From Sternotherus odoratus (Eukaryota > Chordata > Testudines > Kinosternidae), in NCBI GenBank assembly GCA_032164245.1, contig JAVMKO010000021.1:7958785-8022784 (forward strand): 64,000 bases of DNA. Direction: 5' to 3'. The notes below the pieces were generated by a model, which saw only the letters and a program-made list of their open reading frames with translations, ran no database searches and was not told where the DNA came from. Positions 29,861 through 42,483 of this stretch are shown here, in pieces (position 1 is the first letter of the stretch; every line of letters begins with the position of its first letter). The translations under genes were made by a program, and so were the position numbers.

Positions 29861-31844
29861 ATCATGTACTGTTTGCAACAGGAAAGAGTTACCCTGAAAC
29901 GCTGAGGTTGTTTTCTTTTTAATTTATTACTTTTATTATTGTGCTAAAATTTGTTGTGGGTTAGATCTGGAAATAACATTTTTCAAGCTGACACCTTAAG
30001 TTCTAAACAAAATGCACTTCGAGTGCCAAGTGTTGACAAGCTGCTTCAAACAGGAAGTAATAAAATATTTGAACTTCCTGTGGAATTTCCTTTTTTTTTT
30101 TCTTTGCAAGCGCTTTATTTAGAGAGAGCCCAAACTTTGATAAACTAGAACTCTTGTGCAGAACTTTAAATATCCACAGCAGCTAACAGCGTAACCCACA
30201 GGAGGCAGAAAATTAAAAAATCAATAATCTGAAGCTGTCCAGTAACATCCAATTCAACCTAGAGTAAACTAGCACATCTACTATTGACAGTCCTATTAAC
30301 CAGACCTCCTTAAATTGGTGCTGAATTTGGCCCATAATATTGTTCTTAAAACAATCACTTTGAAACCTTTCAGGAACTGGACATTGATAGTGATGGTAAT
30401 GGTATAAAAACCTAGAGTGATGTTAGATTAGATAGTGAGAGAGGCAGGGAATTGTTTAATTTTCCTTGCAAAACATAATGCCGACTCCAAAGTAGGGAAA
30501 CTGCCGTTAGCCTGAATTTTGCAAGCGAGTGTCTGAAATTTACCAGGGCAGTTCCTCATTCTTCATGTGCCACTCCTGGCACTGTTTAGCTGACCAGTAA
30601 ACTATTTCAGGCTGGGGAAAATGTCATCATCTCGCAACCTGGTGTCACAACATGACTTTTTTTGCATCGTGTGATCCCATTGTGTCATGAAGAGTCATGA
30701 CTGAGCAGAAAAAATGTCCAGTTTAGATTTTTACTTTTTTTTTTTTTTTTGAGGTTCAAAGTTCTATTTTTAGGGAAACTCCTTATTCCTGGTCTGAGTT
30801 AGACAACCCATGTGTCATTGACTTTTATTTGTTTGTGTTTGTTTGGGAGCAGCTGAAACGGACAGTTTCTTACTTTTGTAAAATGTCATCAGAATTGCCA
30901 ACCGCCACCCAAACACTCCAAGAGGTGAGGGGTGGGTCACACCACAGCAGGAGTCTGGAACAAACTCCCCCCAAAAGCCACCAGCTGATCCTACTTCTGA
31001 GCAACCAAAACCCTCCCCCCTCACCTGGCACTGCTCCCTTCAGCATCCATTGCGAGCCCCACAGATGTTAAACATCTGTAGGCTCGCTCTTCTCCAAGAG
31101 GCAAGCAAACTTGGTTCCTTGGGGCCGGATACATGCAAGGACCTTGCAAATGAATATTTGATTTGCCCTTTGGGGAGATGGAAAAGATTAAGCCCCACCC
31201 TCTTTCCTTATTGTTCTAGAGTGAGACACTGGCCTTCAACCCCCTTTTCCCACTCCAGCCAAGCCATGACCTTCAGTCATTGACTTGAAGCATAGGCCAT
31301 AGGTGGAGCTTTACATACACCGACTGCTCACGCACTGTAACCCACTTCAATTCGCCAGGGTTACAGGGCTATAACTGAAGGCAGAAAAGGAGCCCTCTAT
31401 CTATTTAATCCTCACAGCCTACCGTCTGTGGTAGATGAATGCCATCAGCCCCCGCCCCCTTTTGGGGGGGGCAGAAACTGAGAACCAGCTGCCTGCTCTT
31501 AGTTACACATACTCAACCCCAACTGACTTCAGCGGATTTGGCCTGGTGACATTAAGTGAGTTGCTCAAGGTCACAAGCAAGTCGGTTTCAGAGCAGGATT
31601 AGACTCCAGGTGCTCTAGTCTCCCTGTTGCTTGTTCGCTAGCCTCCGCTGTTCTTGAACATTCTGCCTCCTGAGCTATAAGAGTTGGCACAGCCTTTCCA
31701 TAGCACCGTAGTTGGCGGTGGTCATGATTTACCAACGTTGCAGTAGTTGGCCTACGGCCCCATCCAAAGTTAGGGTCAATTGTACAGGCAGTTCCTGCCC
31801 TGAAGCATTTACAATCTAAATAGACAGGGCAGAGACAGGAGGGG

Positions 31845-31950
31845 AGAAAGTAAGTGTTATTATTCCCATTTTACAGGTGAGGCACTGTGGTGCAGAGAGA
31901 TTAAATGACTTGCCCTAGGTCACAAAGGAACCAAGAATTTAACAACTAGA
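31845..31950 (-). repeat. MIR-like SINE fragment, antisense
   Basis: CATTTTACAGGTGAGGCACTG, GCAGAGAGATTAAATGACTT and GCCCTAGGTCACAAAGGAA follow the antisense MIR order. Confidence 0.65.
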
Positions 31951-32330
31951 GCTGGCTGGAAAATGGAAATTCCATTCAGCAGGAAATGCCGACGTTTCAA
32001 AAGCTGGTTTTGTTCCGAGTCAGAGCGAAAAGCTGAAATTTCGTGTGGAATGAAAGTTTAAAAAAAAATCAATTTGGGTCTTTTTTAATAATGGCAAATC
32101 ATTTACATCATGCAGAATCATTCTAATATTAAATATAGTATATGTAAATATCTTATCGTTTTAATATTGGGATATAATTTAAAAGTCTAAATGAAATGCT
32201 TAAATTTTATATTTAAAAAGTTTCAACGTTCTCAAACCAGGAAAGCTGAAATGATTCATTTTGACTTTTTCCCATCAAAAATTTCATTTTCTGACAGAAA
32301 ACTGTTCCCCCGAAAATTTTTCAGCTCTAT
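31948..32330. repeat. A/T-rich DNA-element copy with AGAGCTGGCTGG / TTTTTCAGCTCT ends
   Basis: The inverted ends TAGAGCTGGCTGGAAAATGG and AAATTTTTCAGCTCTA enclose self-complementary A/T-rich DNA with TTTC/GAAA words. It abuts the CR1 fragment that follows. Confidence 0.5.
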
Positions 32331-32344
32331 TTCTATTTCTGTTT

Positions 32345-33095
32345 CTATGAAATTCAATAAGGATGACTGCAAAGTATTCCACTTAGGAAGGAACAATCAG
32401 TTTCACACATATAAATTAGGAAATGACTGCCTAGGAAGGAGTACTGCAGAAAGGGATCTGGGGATCATAGTGGATCACAAGCTAAATATAAGTCAACAGT
32501 GTAACGCTGTTGCAAAAAAAGCAAATATCATTCTGGGATGTATTAGGAGGAGTATTGTAAGCAAGACACAAGAAGTAATTTTTCTGCTCTACTCCGCACT
32601 GATTAGGCCTCAACTGGAGTATTTCAGGAAAGATGTGGGCAAATAGGAGAAAGTCCAGAGATGAGAACAAAAATGATTAAAGGTCTAGAAAACATGACCT
32701 ATGAGGAACAATTGAAAAAAATTGGGTTTGTTTAGGCTGGGGAAGAGAAGACTGAGAGGGGACATGATATCACTGTTCAAGGACATAAAAGGTTGTTACA
32801 AGGAGGAGGGAGAAAAATTGTTCTTAAACCCTGAGGATAGGACAAGAAGCAATGGGCTTAAATTGCAGCAAGGGAGGTATAGGTTGGACATTAGGAAAAA
32901 CTTCCTAACTGTCAGGGTGGTTAAGCACTGGAATAAATTGCCTAGGGAGGTGGTGGAATCTCCATCATTGGGGATTTTTAAGAGCAGATTGGACAAACAC
33001 CTGTCAGGGATGGTCTAGATGATACTTATCTCTGCCTTGAGTGCAGGGGACTGGACAAGATGACCTCTCGAGATCCCTCCCAGTTCTATGATTTA
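32345..33095 (+). mobile_element. CR1 LINE: 3' part of ORF2 and 3' UTR, decayed
   Basis: Two open segments are recognisable. One, at about 32,345-32,640, reads KVFHLGRNNQFHTYKLGND then STAERDLGIIVDHKLNISQQ. The second, at 32,722-33,018, reads LGKRRLRGDMISLFKDIKG, then GLKLQQGRYRLDIRKNF and VKHWNKLPREVVESPSLG. These match the C-terminal region of CR1 reverse-transcriptase proteins. A short internal deletion near 32,625-32,640 and frame breaks separate them. The 3' end reads GGACTGGACAAGATGACCTC and stops near TTCTATGATTT. It lacks the endonuclease and the catalytic reverse-transcriptase core, so it is a 5'-truncated dead copy, the usual state of CR1 copies. Confidence 0.92.
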
Positions 33096-33139
33096 CCATG
33101 GTTAGGTAGCTGCCTATCACGCTGCATCACCATTGTCTC

Positions 33140-33320
33140 ATTGTTTCCTTGTGCTTCCCCATCGGTCGGTATCCACCTTTTGTCTCCTGCCTTATATTTT
33201 GGTCGTAAGCTCTTTGGGGCAGAAGCCTGTCTTTGTGTTCTTTGTCTGTACAGCCCCTAGCACCATGGAGTCCTGTTCCATGATGGGCTCCTAGGCAATA
33301 CAATCATACGAGTGAATGCT
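33140..33320 (+). repeat. SINE tail fragment
   Basis: TCGTAAGCTCTTTGGGGCAG, TGTCTGTACAGCCCCTAGC and TGGGCTCCTAGGCAATACAA follow the 3' part of a common turtle MIR-like SINE. A related tail is at about 54,555-54,672. Confidence 0.6.
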
Positions 33321-33436
33321 AATCAGAACCATTAATGGAGTCCATTGAAACCAGCTCTTCCAGAGGCCGACCCAGAGTCTTATCACAAGACCATCCTTCC
33401 TCCCAAAAGGGGCTGGTAAAGAAAACCCCAGGAAAA

Positions 33437-35045
33437 TTTCAGAGTAGCAGCCATGTTAGTCTGTATCCGCAAAAAGAACAGGAGTACTTGTGGCACCTTA
33501 GAGACTAACAAATGTATTTGAGCATAAGCTTTGGTAGGCTACAGCCCACTTCATCGGATGCATAGAATGGAGCACACAGTAGGAAGATATATATATATAT
33601 ATATATGTATATACACACAGAGAATGTGAAAAGGTGGAAGTTTCCATACCAATTCTAAGAGGCTGTTTAATTAAGATGAGCTATTACTGGCAGGGGGAAA
33701 AAACTTTTGTAGTGATAATCAAGATGGCCCATATCAGACGGTGTCTTAATGTGGGGAAATAGATTCAATTTGTGTAATGACCCAGCCATTCCCAGTCTCT
33801 ATTCAAGCCTAAATTAATGGTATCCAATTTGCAAATTAATTCCAGTTCAGCAGAGTCTGGTTTTGAAGTTTTTCTGTTGTAAAATTGTCACCTTCAAGTC
33901 TGTTAATGAGTGAGCAGAGGTTGAAGTGTTCTCCTATTGGTTTTTGAATGTTATGAGATCACCACTGGATTGTAGTTTCCTCAGGAAATCAGTGGTGTCT
34001 CGAAGATAGCTGGGAGTGCTGGTAGCGTAGGGCCGGAGGAGAGAGTCCACTAGCCAGACAATCCTGCTGTTAGGGTGCCAATGCCTCAGATGATGGGATG
34101 TCCAGGATTTCCAGTTTTATGGATCTTGGGTAGCAAATAGAATACCCCTGATTGGGATTCTAGGCATGTGTCTGTACAGATCTAGTCCTGTGCTTTTTCA
34201 GGGAGTTTCTTGAGCAGATGGTGTAGGTTTTTTTGGCAGTCCTTCGTGGGATCGGAGGATAATGGCCTGTAGAATGTGGAGTTAGAGAGCTGCCTAGCAG
34301 CCTCTTGTTCATATTCCAACTTATTCATGATGACAACAGCACCTCCTTTGTCAGCCTGTTTGATTATGATGTCAGAATTGTTCCTGAGGCTGTGGATGGC
34401 GTTGTGTTCAACATGGCTGAGGTTATGGGGCAAGTGATGCTGCTTTTCCACAATTTCAGCCCATGCACGTTGATTGAAGCAGTCTATGTAGAAGTCCAGT
34501 CTGTTGTTTCGACCTTCAGGTGGAGTCCACGCAGAATCCTTCTTTTTGTAGTGCTGGTAGGAAGGTTTCTGTGGGTTAGTATGTTGTTCAGAGGTGTGCT
34601 GGGAATATTCCTTGAGCCAGAGACGTTGAAAGTAGGATTCTAGGTCACCACAGAACTGTATCATTTTCGTGGGCCTGGAGGGACAAAAGGAGAGACCCTG
34701 AGATAGGACAGGCTCTTCTGCCAGGCTAAGAGTATAGCTTGAAAGATTAACAATGTTGTTGGGTGGGCTAAGGAACTACTGCTGTGGCTCTTTGTGGCAT
34801 GTAGAAGTTTAGTGTCCCTTTTCCTTTGTAGAAAAAGATTGACTCTTCCAGCCCTGAAAGGAACAAACGGATTTGCCTAGGGTGACCAGATGTCTTGATG
34901 TACAGGGACAGTCCTGATTTTTGGGTCTTTTTCTTATATAGGCTCCTATTACACCCCCCCCCACACACACACACACATCCCAATTCTTCACATCTGCTGT
35001 CTGGTCCCACTAGATTTGCCAAAGGTTTCTTCTGGGAAGTAGAAA
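33437..35045 (-). mobile_element. Penelope-like retroelement, internally deleted, with hAT insertion
   Basis: Reading on the minus strand, a frame from 34,664 to 34,182 contains HYKKKDSAWTPPEGRNNRLD, IHSLRNNSDIIIKQADKGGA and LSNSTFYRPLSSDPTKDCQK. It is followed, after a stop, by FYLLPKIHKTGNPG, typical of the N-terminal reverse-transcriptase blocks of Penelope-like elements. Near 33,965 it passes abruptly to a segment resembling the end of the GIY-YIG region, so most of the polymerase core and the nuclease motif are missing. The 3' tail (33,437-33,570) has the hammerhead-like layout in degraded form (CCGATGA ... CAAA) and ends GCTACTCTGAAA. An (AT)n tract lies just before the tail. A hAT-like element at 34,879-35,013 interrupts the 5' region. 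Stops and deletion make it inactive. Confidence 0.85.
34879..35013 (+). mobile_element. Small hAT-like element, copy B, nested in the Penelope-like copy
   Basis: It starts AGGGTGACCAGATGTC and ends CTGGTCCCACTAG. It is flanked by ATTTGCCT (34,871-34,878) and ATTTGCCA (35,014-35,021), a 7-of-8 match, as expected for the 8-bp duplications of hAT elements. A C-run followed by an (AC)n tract sits inside. Confidence 0.82.
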
Positions 35046-38000
35046 TGCCATGCATCTGGTGCCTGTGAGATCTGATCTAAGGAACAGGAGCAGGCAATGT
35101 TCAAAGCCTTCCCTGTTTGCATGGTGAGGGCTAAGACAGCTCCAAGCGTCAAGCCTGTTTCTAATGTTTACAGTCTCCGTTGGAAAACCTGTTTAAAATA
35201 GATGTTCTCCCTCCAGCCAAAAACCCGAGTAGACAAGCAAGCAGGCTACTGTAATGAGAAATACCCAAAAATGGCCCAGCCTACATATTCATCCCAGGGA
35301 AGATTCTGCTCGTTCTATGCTAATGTCGGCTGAGTGGCGATAATGTTATTTTAATGCATGAAGTTCGTTCGTTTCTTTTCAGTTAGTGGTTTGCTTTTCT
35401 GTTGCTTATTAATGCTGGTCCAAAAGGTAAAGGATTAAATGATATAAAGGAAAATATAAAATCCTTCCAGCTCAGAATTCAGCTCCTGCAGAAGGATCTT
35501 TCCTCTCACACCCCGGACTTCCAGCAAGTCTGTTGTAAAGTCCACAGATCGCAATATTATTTATACCTACTGTGTTGCTGTTAATAATCAGACATGTTGA
35601 AAGATGAAATGATTTCTCTCACTGTGGCAATGCATTTCCTTTGCAAATTCAATATTCACGATTACTTAATGAATTCATTAATATTGTGCCATTTTCCTTG
35701 TCCCCTGGAACACTGTCAGGAATGAACTCTCCCTTATTATGAACAAATTAATTCATTGTAATGGCTATTTGCCTAAAATGGGCCTGATTCAGTGATGGTT
35801 TTGCGCAGCTTTCCCTGATTTAATATGTGCATGCAACACACCGACTTACTGCTTGTGGTCATGTTTCTGTTAATGACTTGTGATGACCACGCTAACATGT
35901 TGGGTTTTTAAGTCATGACATGATCTATGGAAAAGCTATTTTTAGAAGTTTGTGAAATTATTATTAGTTTCTCCCTGCTTCAGGATTCCTGTCTGGATTC
36001 AGGTGGCTTAAGGCACTCTCTGGGGGTCAAGCTTTTTAGGACACTGTGAGGGGATTACAGAGCTATTCTGCTGACTCACCCTGACAGCTGGTTTAGATGG
36101 GTCACTTTAGCTCTGACTCAGGGCTATGAAAGGCAGGGAGGAACACTGAGAGAGAGCTACAGGGGTAGGAAATCCAGCTGGGAAAAGCCCCTTTACATTT
36201 GTGAATCAGCCCTGATTAGGACTTCGTTACTTCAGGACCTATCTGTATGGCGGTGGGAAGGGATCCGAGTGGGAACTGTGCTTTATCAACGGAGCCTAGC
36301 GCTGCCGATGGAGGGATATAGCACATACCACTATAAACTTCTTAAATAGCTTAAATATCAGCGCTCACTTGGGATGACCTAAACATAACTAGTTTGTGGC
36401 TTTGCCATCCCAAGCCCATGCTGATTAAAACCCTGTATATCACACCACCCATCCTGCAGTCTATTTGTATCAAAGGCAGGCACACCTCACTTCTTGTTGC
36501 CCATGTGCTCTGTATCTTCTCTTCTCTTATCTATCTCAGTTCTCATACCACACCCATTGTCATGAAATCTGAACACCTCACTCAGGTTTCTAGCTCCTTC
36601 TCCTTTGCCCGTTCTTGCACATCAGAATCTAGCCAGATACCGAAGGAGCTTTGGGAACTGGTGTTTTTTAAAAAGAGCTATTGAAAGGCGTATTTGAAGG
36701 GCTTTTTCTTTAAAAATTCTGTATGGCCCAGACTCTCTGAATGGGAAGCTCAGCCCTTAAAGGCACCAACCCCAAACCTACATGGCCATTCCACTTTTCT
36801 AAAGACTATTCTTATTTGGGTCTTATACCGCAGTGATCCTCCGTGAGTCACATTAGGAAGGGAAACCATCCCAGGATTTAGTCTATCCCACTATCCTTTG
36901 CTGCTGCAAAGGGTTCTGGGATTTGGGTCCCAGAAAGAAAGACTTGGGACATTTTTGGGTGCCATAAATTGGGGGATGGGGATCATACTGTACACCAGCA
37001 GAGGAACTGGCCTGTAGAAGTGAGGTGAGAAGTGTGGACTTGGAGCTGCCAGGGGCATGGAGGGAGGGATTGGAGAAGAGTTTCATCACCCTAAGTAGAT
37101 CCTTGAAACCAATACAAGGCACTGAGCTTTGAAAGTGATGCACATAACTATCAGTTTGATTGATCATGGGTGTCCACCCAGCATCCACGATTCAAGCATG
37201 AAACCTGGGAGAATTTTTCTGGGAGGCCCTAACTCCCCTATGCAGGCTCTTAAGCCAGGCCTGCATTCCGGCTGCAATTTTCACAGCTTTGCTGTCTCTT
37301 TGTGCAGGATTAGAACCCAGGACTTTGGCAGCTTTAGGCTAGGCTGACAGGCCACCCACCCTTCTCTGAGCCCCCACACTTCCAGGTCGGTTGCTAGGCA
37401 GGCGGTGTCCCCAGAATGTTACAACGTGTTCTCATTTCTTTTTTAAACAAAGAAGGGTTGTCTGGTTTGTCACTCTATCATGAGAGAGTTTTTAAAAAAT
37501 AATCCCTCAACACCCCTTTCCCATCTATTAGCCCTTCTCACAGACGTTCCACCGCAGTGCTGAACAGAGACCAGAGTCATTGTTTTCTCCAGACCTTTCG
37601 TCTCAGTTTTGTTCTCTGAATCTGAGAGCAGCACTGATTCGTTCCTGCTTGGTGTCTCCTGCGAGAACACCTGATCCGCAGCCCCTGGGTACTCTGGACG
37701 TCAGTTTCAAACCGGCTGGTTTTATGTTTGCAGTTAGTTCCAGTGGGAGAGCAAACCCCCCCAACCTGTCACACGCCACCCGTTCACCAAGCTCTGGTAG
37801 TGTTGCTAGTAAAGCCAGACTTCATCTTGGGGAGGTTATTAAAGGGCTGAGGCCTTGGAAAATAATTATTTGACCAGTTTTATATTTTCATGCCTTAATG
37901 GCTTCAACGCCATAACACATATGAAATGACTTGTGTAATAAATTGCAGGGTTGGTTGTTTCTTTGCCAGCTTTGGGCTTGTTTTTTCTTTCTTTCGTTCA

Positions 38001-38384
38001 AGAAACGACAACAATTATCAAGTCTGGCCAAATTTCTGACTCCTCAGTAATTACTAGTAACAAAGAGCACCTTTTAAGGGCTTCCTTTATTTGCACTCTG
38101 TAAAAAAAAAGAAACATTCCAATTACCTGGCAGAAATATGGCGGCATGGGGGTCAAACAATTAAATTAAATGGTGCACGAATGCACTCATTACATCCTCC
38201 TCCCCAGGTAAACTGCACTTCGTCCAAGGCAAATTGCTGGCAGCTTTGAGAAACTGAGACCTGAGTCACACAATAGGTAGAGAACATTTCTCAATGGGGC
38301 TGTTTACAGAACTTGTGGTGCTTTAAGGAAGCTGTTCAAGTAGGTTATTAGAATAGTTCTGTTCTGTTTTCCATCAAAGCTTCT

Positions 38385-38545
38385 CACACTGCATGAATGA
38401 AGTCTTGCTGTACCCCTGGGAGGTAGGTTATTCCCCCCCCCCCCATTTACAGGTGGGGAAACTGAGGCACAGAGCCCGTAGCAGAAGTGGGACTTGGATC
38501 TGAATTAGCAGCCACTGCCTTAACTGCAAGGCCACTTCTCCACGC
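38385..38545 (-). repeat. MIR-like SINE, antisense
   Basis: ATTTACAGGTGGGGAAACTG, AGGCACAGAGCCCG and GTGGGACTTGGATCTGAATT follow the antisense MIR order. Confidence 0.75.
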
Positions 38546-38994
38546 ATGATGTTGCAGCTCTGATTAAGGACAATTGTGTTTTTTTCCTCCTTGATCCCAT
38601 GTTAGACTTAATGGGCCGGATCCTTGGGTGATGTAAATCAGTGTAGCTCCATTGGAATCAAAGCAGCTACAATGACTTACACTGAGGTCTGGGTGACTAT
38701 TGACTCAGTCTGGCAATCTTGCAAAAATCATGAAAACAAACCAAGCCGGGTACAAAATCTACCCACCCCTGGATAGACTGGGATGAGGACAATCTAATGA
38801 TATTTTGCTTGCCCATCAGCCTAGGTGAAGCAAGCAAGTAGTATTTTGGGAAGGGTGATTGAAGGATATTTTTATCACACTGACATGCATTGTGGGCAGA
38901 TTTGCATAAATCCACAGCATGCTTCCTCCTAAAGGAAAACGGAATAATTTGTATAGTGGTTTTATTACAGTTTGAAGCAACTTTAGAACAAACA

Positions 38995-39058
38995 CAGTGC
39001 GGGGGACTGGACTAGATGACCTCTCAGGGACCCTTCCAGTCCTATGATTCTGTCTCTC
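38995..39058 (+). mobile_element. CR1 LINE 3' terminus, sense
   Basis: GGGGGACTGGACTAGATGAC, CTCTCAGGGACCCTTCCAGT and CCTATGATTCTGT form the typical CR1 3' end. Confidence 0.85.
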
Positions 39059-39109
39059 AGCACAGGATAAACGGGTGAAATTCATGGCCTGTGTTTCCTG
39101 GGAGGGAGT

Positions 39110-39640
39110 TTGGTGCAGGAGGGGGCTGGGACAGGGATATGGGGTTGGGGTGCGGGAGGAAGTGCGGGGTCTGGGAGGGAGTTTGGGTGCAGGAATAGGA
39201 TTCTGATCTGGGGCAGGGGGCTAGGGTGGAGGAGGGGGTGCAGGCTCCTGCTGGGAGGTGCTTAGCACAGGTGGATCCCAGCTAGCGGCGTAGCAGGGCT
39301 CAGGCTGTCTGCCTGCCTTAGCCCCACACCGCTCCCAGAAGCGACTGACTCCAAGCACATCCCTGTGGCCCCTGGTGGGAGCGGGACAGCGTGTCTCCAT
39401 GAGCTGCCCACCCCCACGAGCCTCGCCCCCATAGCTCCCACTGGCCGGTTTCCGGCGAATGGGAGCTGTGAGGACGCTGCTGTGGGCAGGGGCAGCGTGC
39501 AGAGCTGCCACCCCCCACCCGCCAGGAGCCGCAGAGATGTGCTAGCAGCCAGCTGCTTCCAGGAACAGTGCGGGACTAAGGCCGGCAGTCTGAGCACCCC
39601 ACTGCACCGCGGGACTTCTGGCAGAGTTGGAGATCGCTGC
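39110..39640. repeat. GC-rich interspersed repeat
   Basis: A strongly GC-rich block inside AT-rich intron contains repeated words such as GGGAGCTGTG and GGCAGGGGGCT. Several overlapping open frames exist on both strands without family resemblance. I take it as a reptile non-autonomous element end, not a gene. Confidence 0.45.
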
Positions 39641-41261
39641 CTGTGATTTATTTTTGTGGGATCCCCCTTGAGCCGGGGACCTGGGCTACAGCTCCTGAAG
39701 CCCCTGCCTTAATCCGTCCCTGTTTGGAATACTGTGGGATAGACTGTCCCCACTGTTTGCATGCAGCACATTATTCAATCACTAGATGTCTCTACAAGCT
39801 ATGTGGAATTCCAGACAATTCCCTGGTAAACAAGGGAGACAAAGCTGGAACTCAAGCCATGTGGAAGAAGCCTGCTTTGTGGCTTCTGTCTATGTTCTTT
39901 AATAATAGTCTCCTGTTTAGGATTGACACTGATCCCATGTACTGTGTTATGTGTGGGCTTGCCAGCCTCGCTTTTCCAGGCAAATGGATCCTCGTCTTCA
40001 AAGCTGATTCCAAATCAAGCTGGAGTCTGTGGAAAGGCCAGGAACTCACCCACTGTTTCCTATTGTCCCCCCTATCATGCCCCACACAGGAGCAGGGAGG
40101 GAATGGGACCTACAGAACCTGTTGATGTCCTGAGATCCAGGGGGAATCCAATGGTGTCCTAGGGCCTTCGCTCTCCTCTACGGATCTATCACCTCCCCTG
40201 TCCACAGAAGCATGGTTCCTCCTGCAGCTTTGCTGCCACTCCTCCCCCTCCCCCCCCCCAGCTACTGCTCCATCACCCCTCTCGGGGAGCAGGTGTTGTT
40301 ATCAATGTGCTGAGTGGGGTTTTGTGAAAGATGATGCTGATAAGAGCCACCTGGCTTTTCCCCAAGGAAATGCCGTGCTCGTTTGAAGGTAGACGGGGCC
40401 ATAGAGAGCAGGCATTGCCCATCAGCTATGGATTCCCTTGTGCAGCCCCAGATGCAGGGACTCAGGGTGGATCTGGAGGAGGGAGAGAGGGATGCTGTTG
40501 TGCTACTGCTTCCCTGGTTGCTTTCTGCCCGGTTTAATGCCTCCCTGTTGTGTCAGTGGCGGGGCGAAGATGGGTCTTTCTGCTGAACATACCCAACCGT
40601 CTGTGTTATGCCCCATAATCCCGGTACAGTGTAGAGTCAACGTCAGTACCGTACCAGAAGACAGGATAATAAATACTGGAAGGGGTTGCTTCTCGGAAGC
40701 CTGATTTCAAACTCCGGATACAGGCTGCATTGTGCCAGGCCAGGACATTGCAAGATCTTTATCTTGGCAAAAAAAATAGTTTCTCAGGGGGATGAATTAA
40801 ACTTGAACTTGAGATGTTTATGGAGAATGCAGAGCGGACTGGTTGCTGAAATGCTCCCCCGGGGTTGAAGTTTGGGGTATTATTAGGGGGTTTCTTTTTC
40901 TTCATCCCCTGAGCCAGATAAAAACATTGCCCAGTTTGAACGGGAATTGTGAAAAACGGGAAATGGGGGGGGGGGGGGAATCAAACAAACAAAATGAAAT
41001 TGAATTGCTCATTTTGCAAAGGCTATTTGTGGATAGAAAATTGCTACAATTGGTTCTAATGTAAAGTATTTAAAAATATGCTGATTTCTCATTTGTTGGG
41101 ACCCCTCCTCTTTTCGGGAGAGGATGAAAGGAAGCCTTGAATAGCTTGAGTCTAGGTTCTCTGTTAATTCTTAGCTCTGGGAGGTTCTCGACTCCGCTGG
41201 TGAAGGGTGTTAGAAGAGAACACAGTGATTCTCATTTCTTAGCCAGGCAAAGCAACTATTA

Positions 41262-41705
41262 AAGAGAGCTGGGCATGAAGTCATTTTCCCATCTTGAAAG
41301 ATTTTTTGAGATCTGGAAATTTTTTCGCCATCTCAAATCAGAACAAAAAGCTGACACCTCAAAAATTTTCACCAACTGACAAGCCAAAAAAACCAGTCAT
41401 TTGGGTCAATCAAAACCTTTCATTTAGAATTCAATGTTTCATTTTTTATTTCAACCTTTTTTTTTTTTTGAGGCTAAATTTACTAAAATTTCCAAGCAAA
41501 AAGTCCTTTCTCACTCCAACCCGTCCCCCCAAACTTTTTCCCTTTAGAAAGGACATTTTGACAATTACGAAACCTTTTCCCAGAAATGGTCGGAGCTGGG
41601 AGATTTGTCAGCACTGACCCTGTTTCACAAACCAGTTTTGGATTTGACAATTTGACATTTTTCAGCAAAAATGAAACAGTTCTCCAGCAAAATTCCTGAC
41701 TAGCT
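41262..41705. repeat. A/T-rich DNA-element copy with internal self-complementarity
   Basis: The segment runs from AGAGCTGGGCATGAAG to CCTGACTAGCT. It is full of TTTC/GAAA and AAATTTT words, like 31,948-32,330. It appears interrupted or rearranged in the middle. Confidence 0.4.
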
Positions 41706-42483
41706 ATGCTGCTGAAGTCCCATTCTGTCCAATTTGTCCACCATTGAAATGCGATCACCTCTGGGGTGTAACACAATGATGGCTCAACAGTTCATAGTAG
41801 CACTCCACCACTATCTGGGACAGAGGAATAATTTGTCAAAATGGCAGGGAGAATTTAAAGTAGTTGAGTCTAAAAATGTAGATTGAAATTTGGCAAGGAG
41901 CAGTTTGACAGCTCACCTGAATGATGGGACCCCGGCAACATAGTGCCCCCGTGAGTCCTACCGGGGCACTGATCTCAAACGGATCCTAAGGTGCATGTCA
42001 CCTGCCAGATTTCACAGTAGCACTAGCCCTGCTGTGTATAGGGCTCTTCATATCCATGCGTATTGGGGACAGGGTCGTTGTTATGCACGTTTAAAAAAAA
42101 ATACATGACAATCTTTCTGTTGCTCATCTTTAATGGGTACTGAACTATACCCCTTTCTCTGGAGGTTCGTGCTGTAGCTTAGACAATGCTGCATTCACAG
42201 GCCACTGTTAATGGTTTTCTTTACATTAATTGTTTTAAGTAGTATTTTGCTTTATTTAATAACTAAAATCTGCCCAGAGTAAACCGCCTTTGCAGTCTTT
42301 CTGTGTACCAGGGAACATTCTTTATGAATGTAATGCATTACAGAGCACATTCTCGCCAACTGGGGGAAAAGTCGGGTGCTTTTTGTAACAGTAGTTCCCA
42401 ATCGCTGCAAATGAACAGGGACTTCAGGCTTTTCTGTCTGAGTCGCTAGACTCCTCCGCTCCACCTTAACAAGCATAATAATA

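Noticed and set aside
32191..33018. A host protein gene from the two longer plus-strand frames
   Set aside because: Both match the end of the CR1 reverse-transcriptase protein and are separated by frame breaks.
34182..34664. A host gene from the 160-codon minus-strand frame
   Set aside because: The KQADKGGAVVIM and FYLLPKIHK blocks identify a Penelope-like element; stops and a deletion follow.
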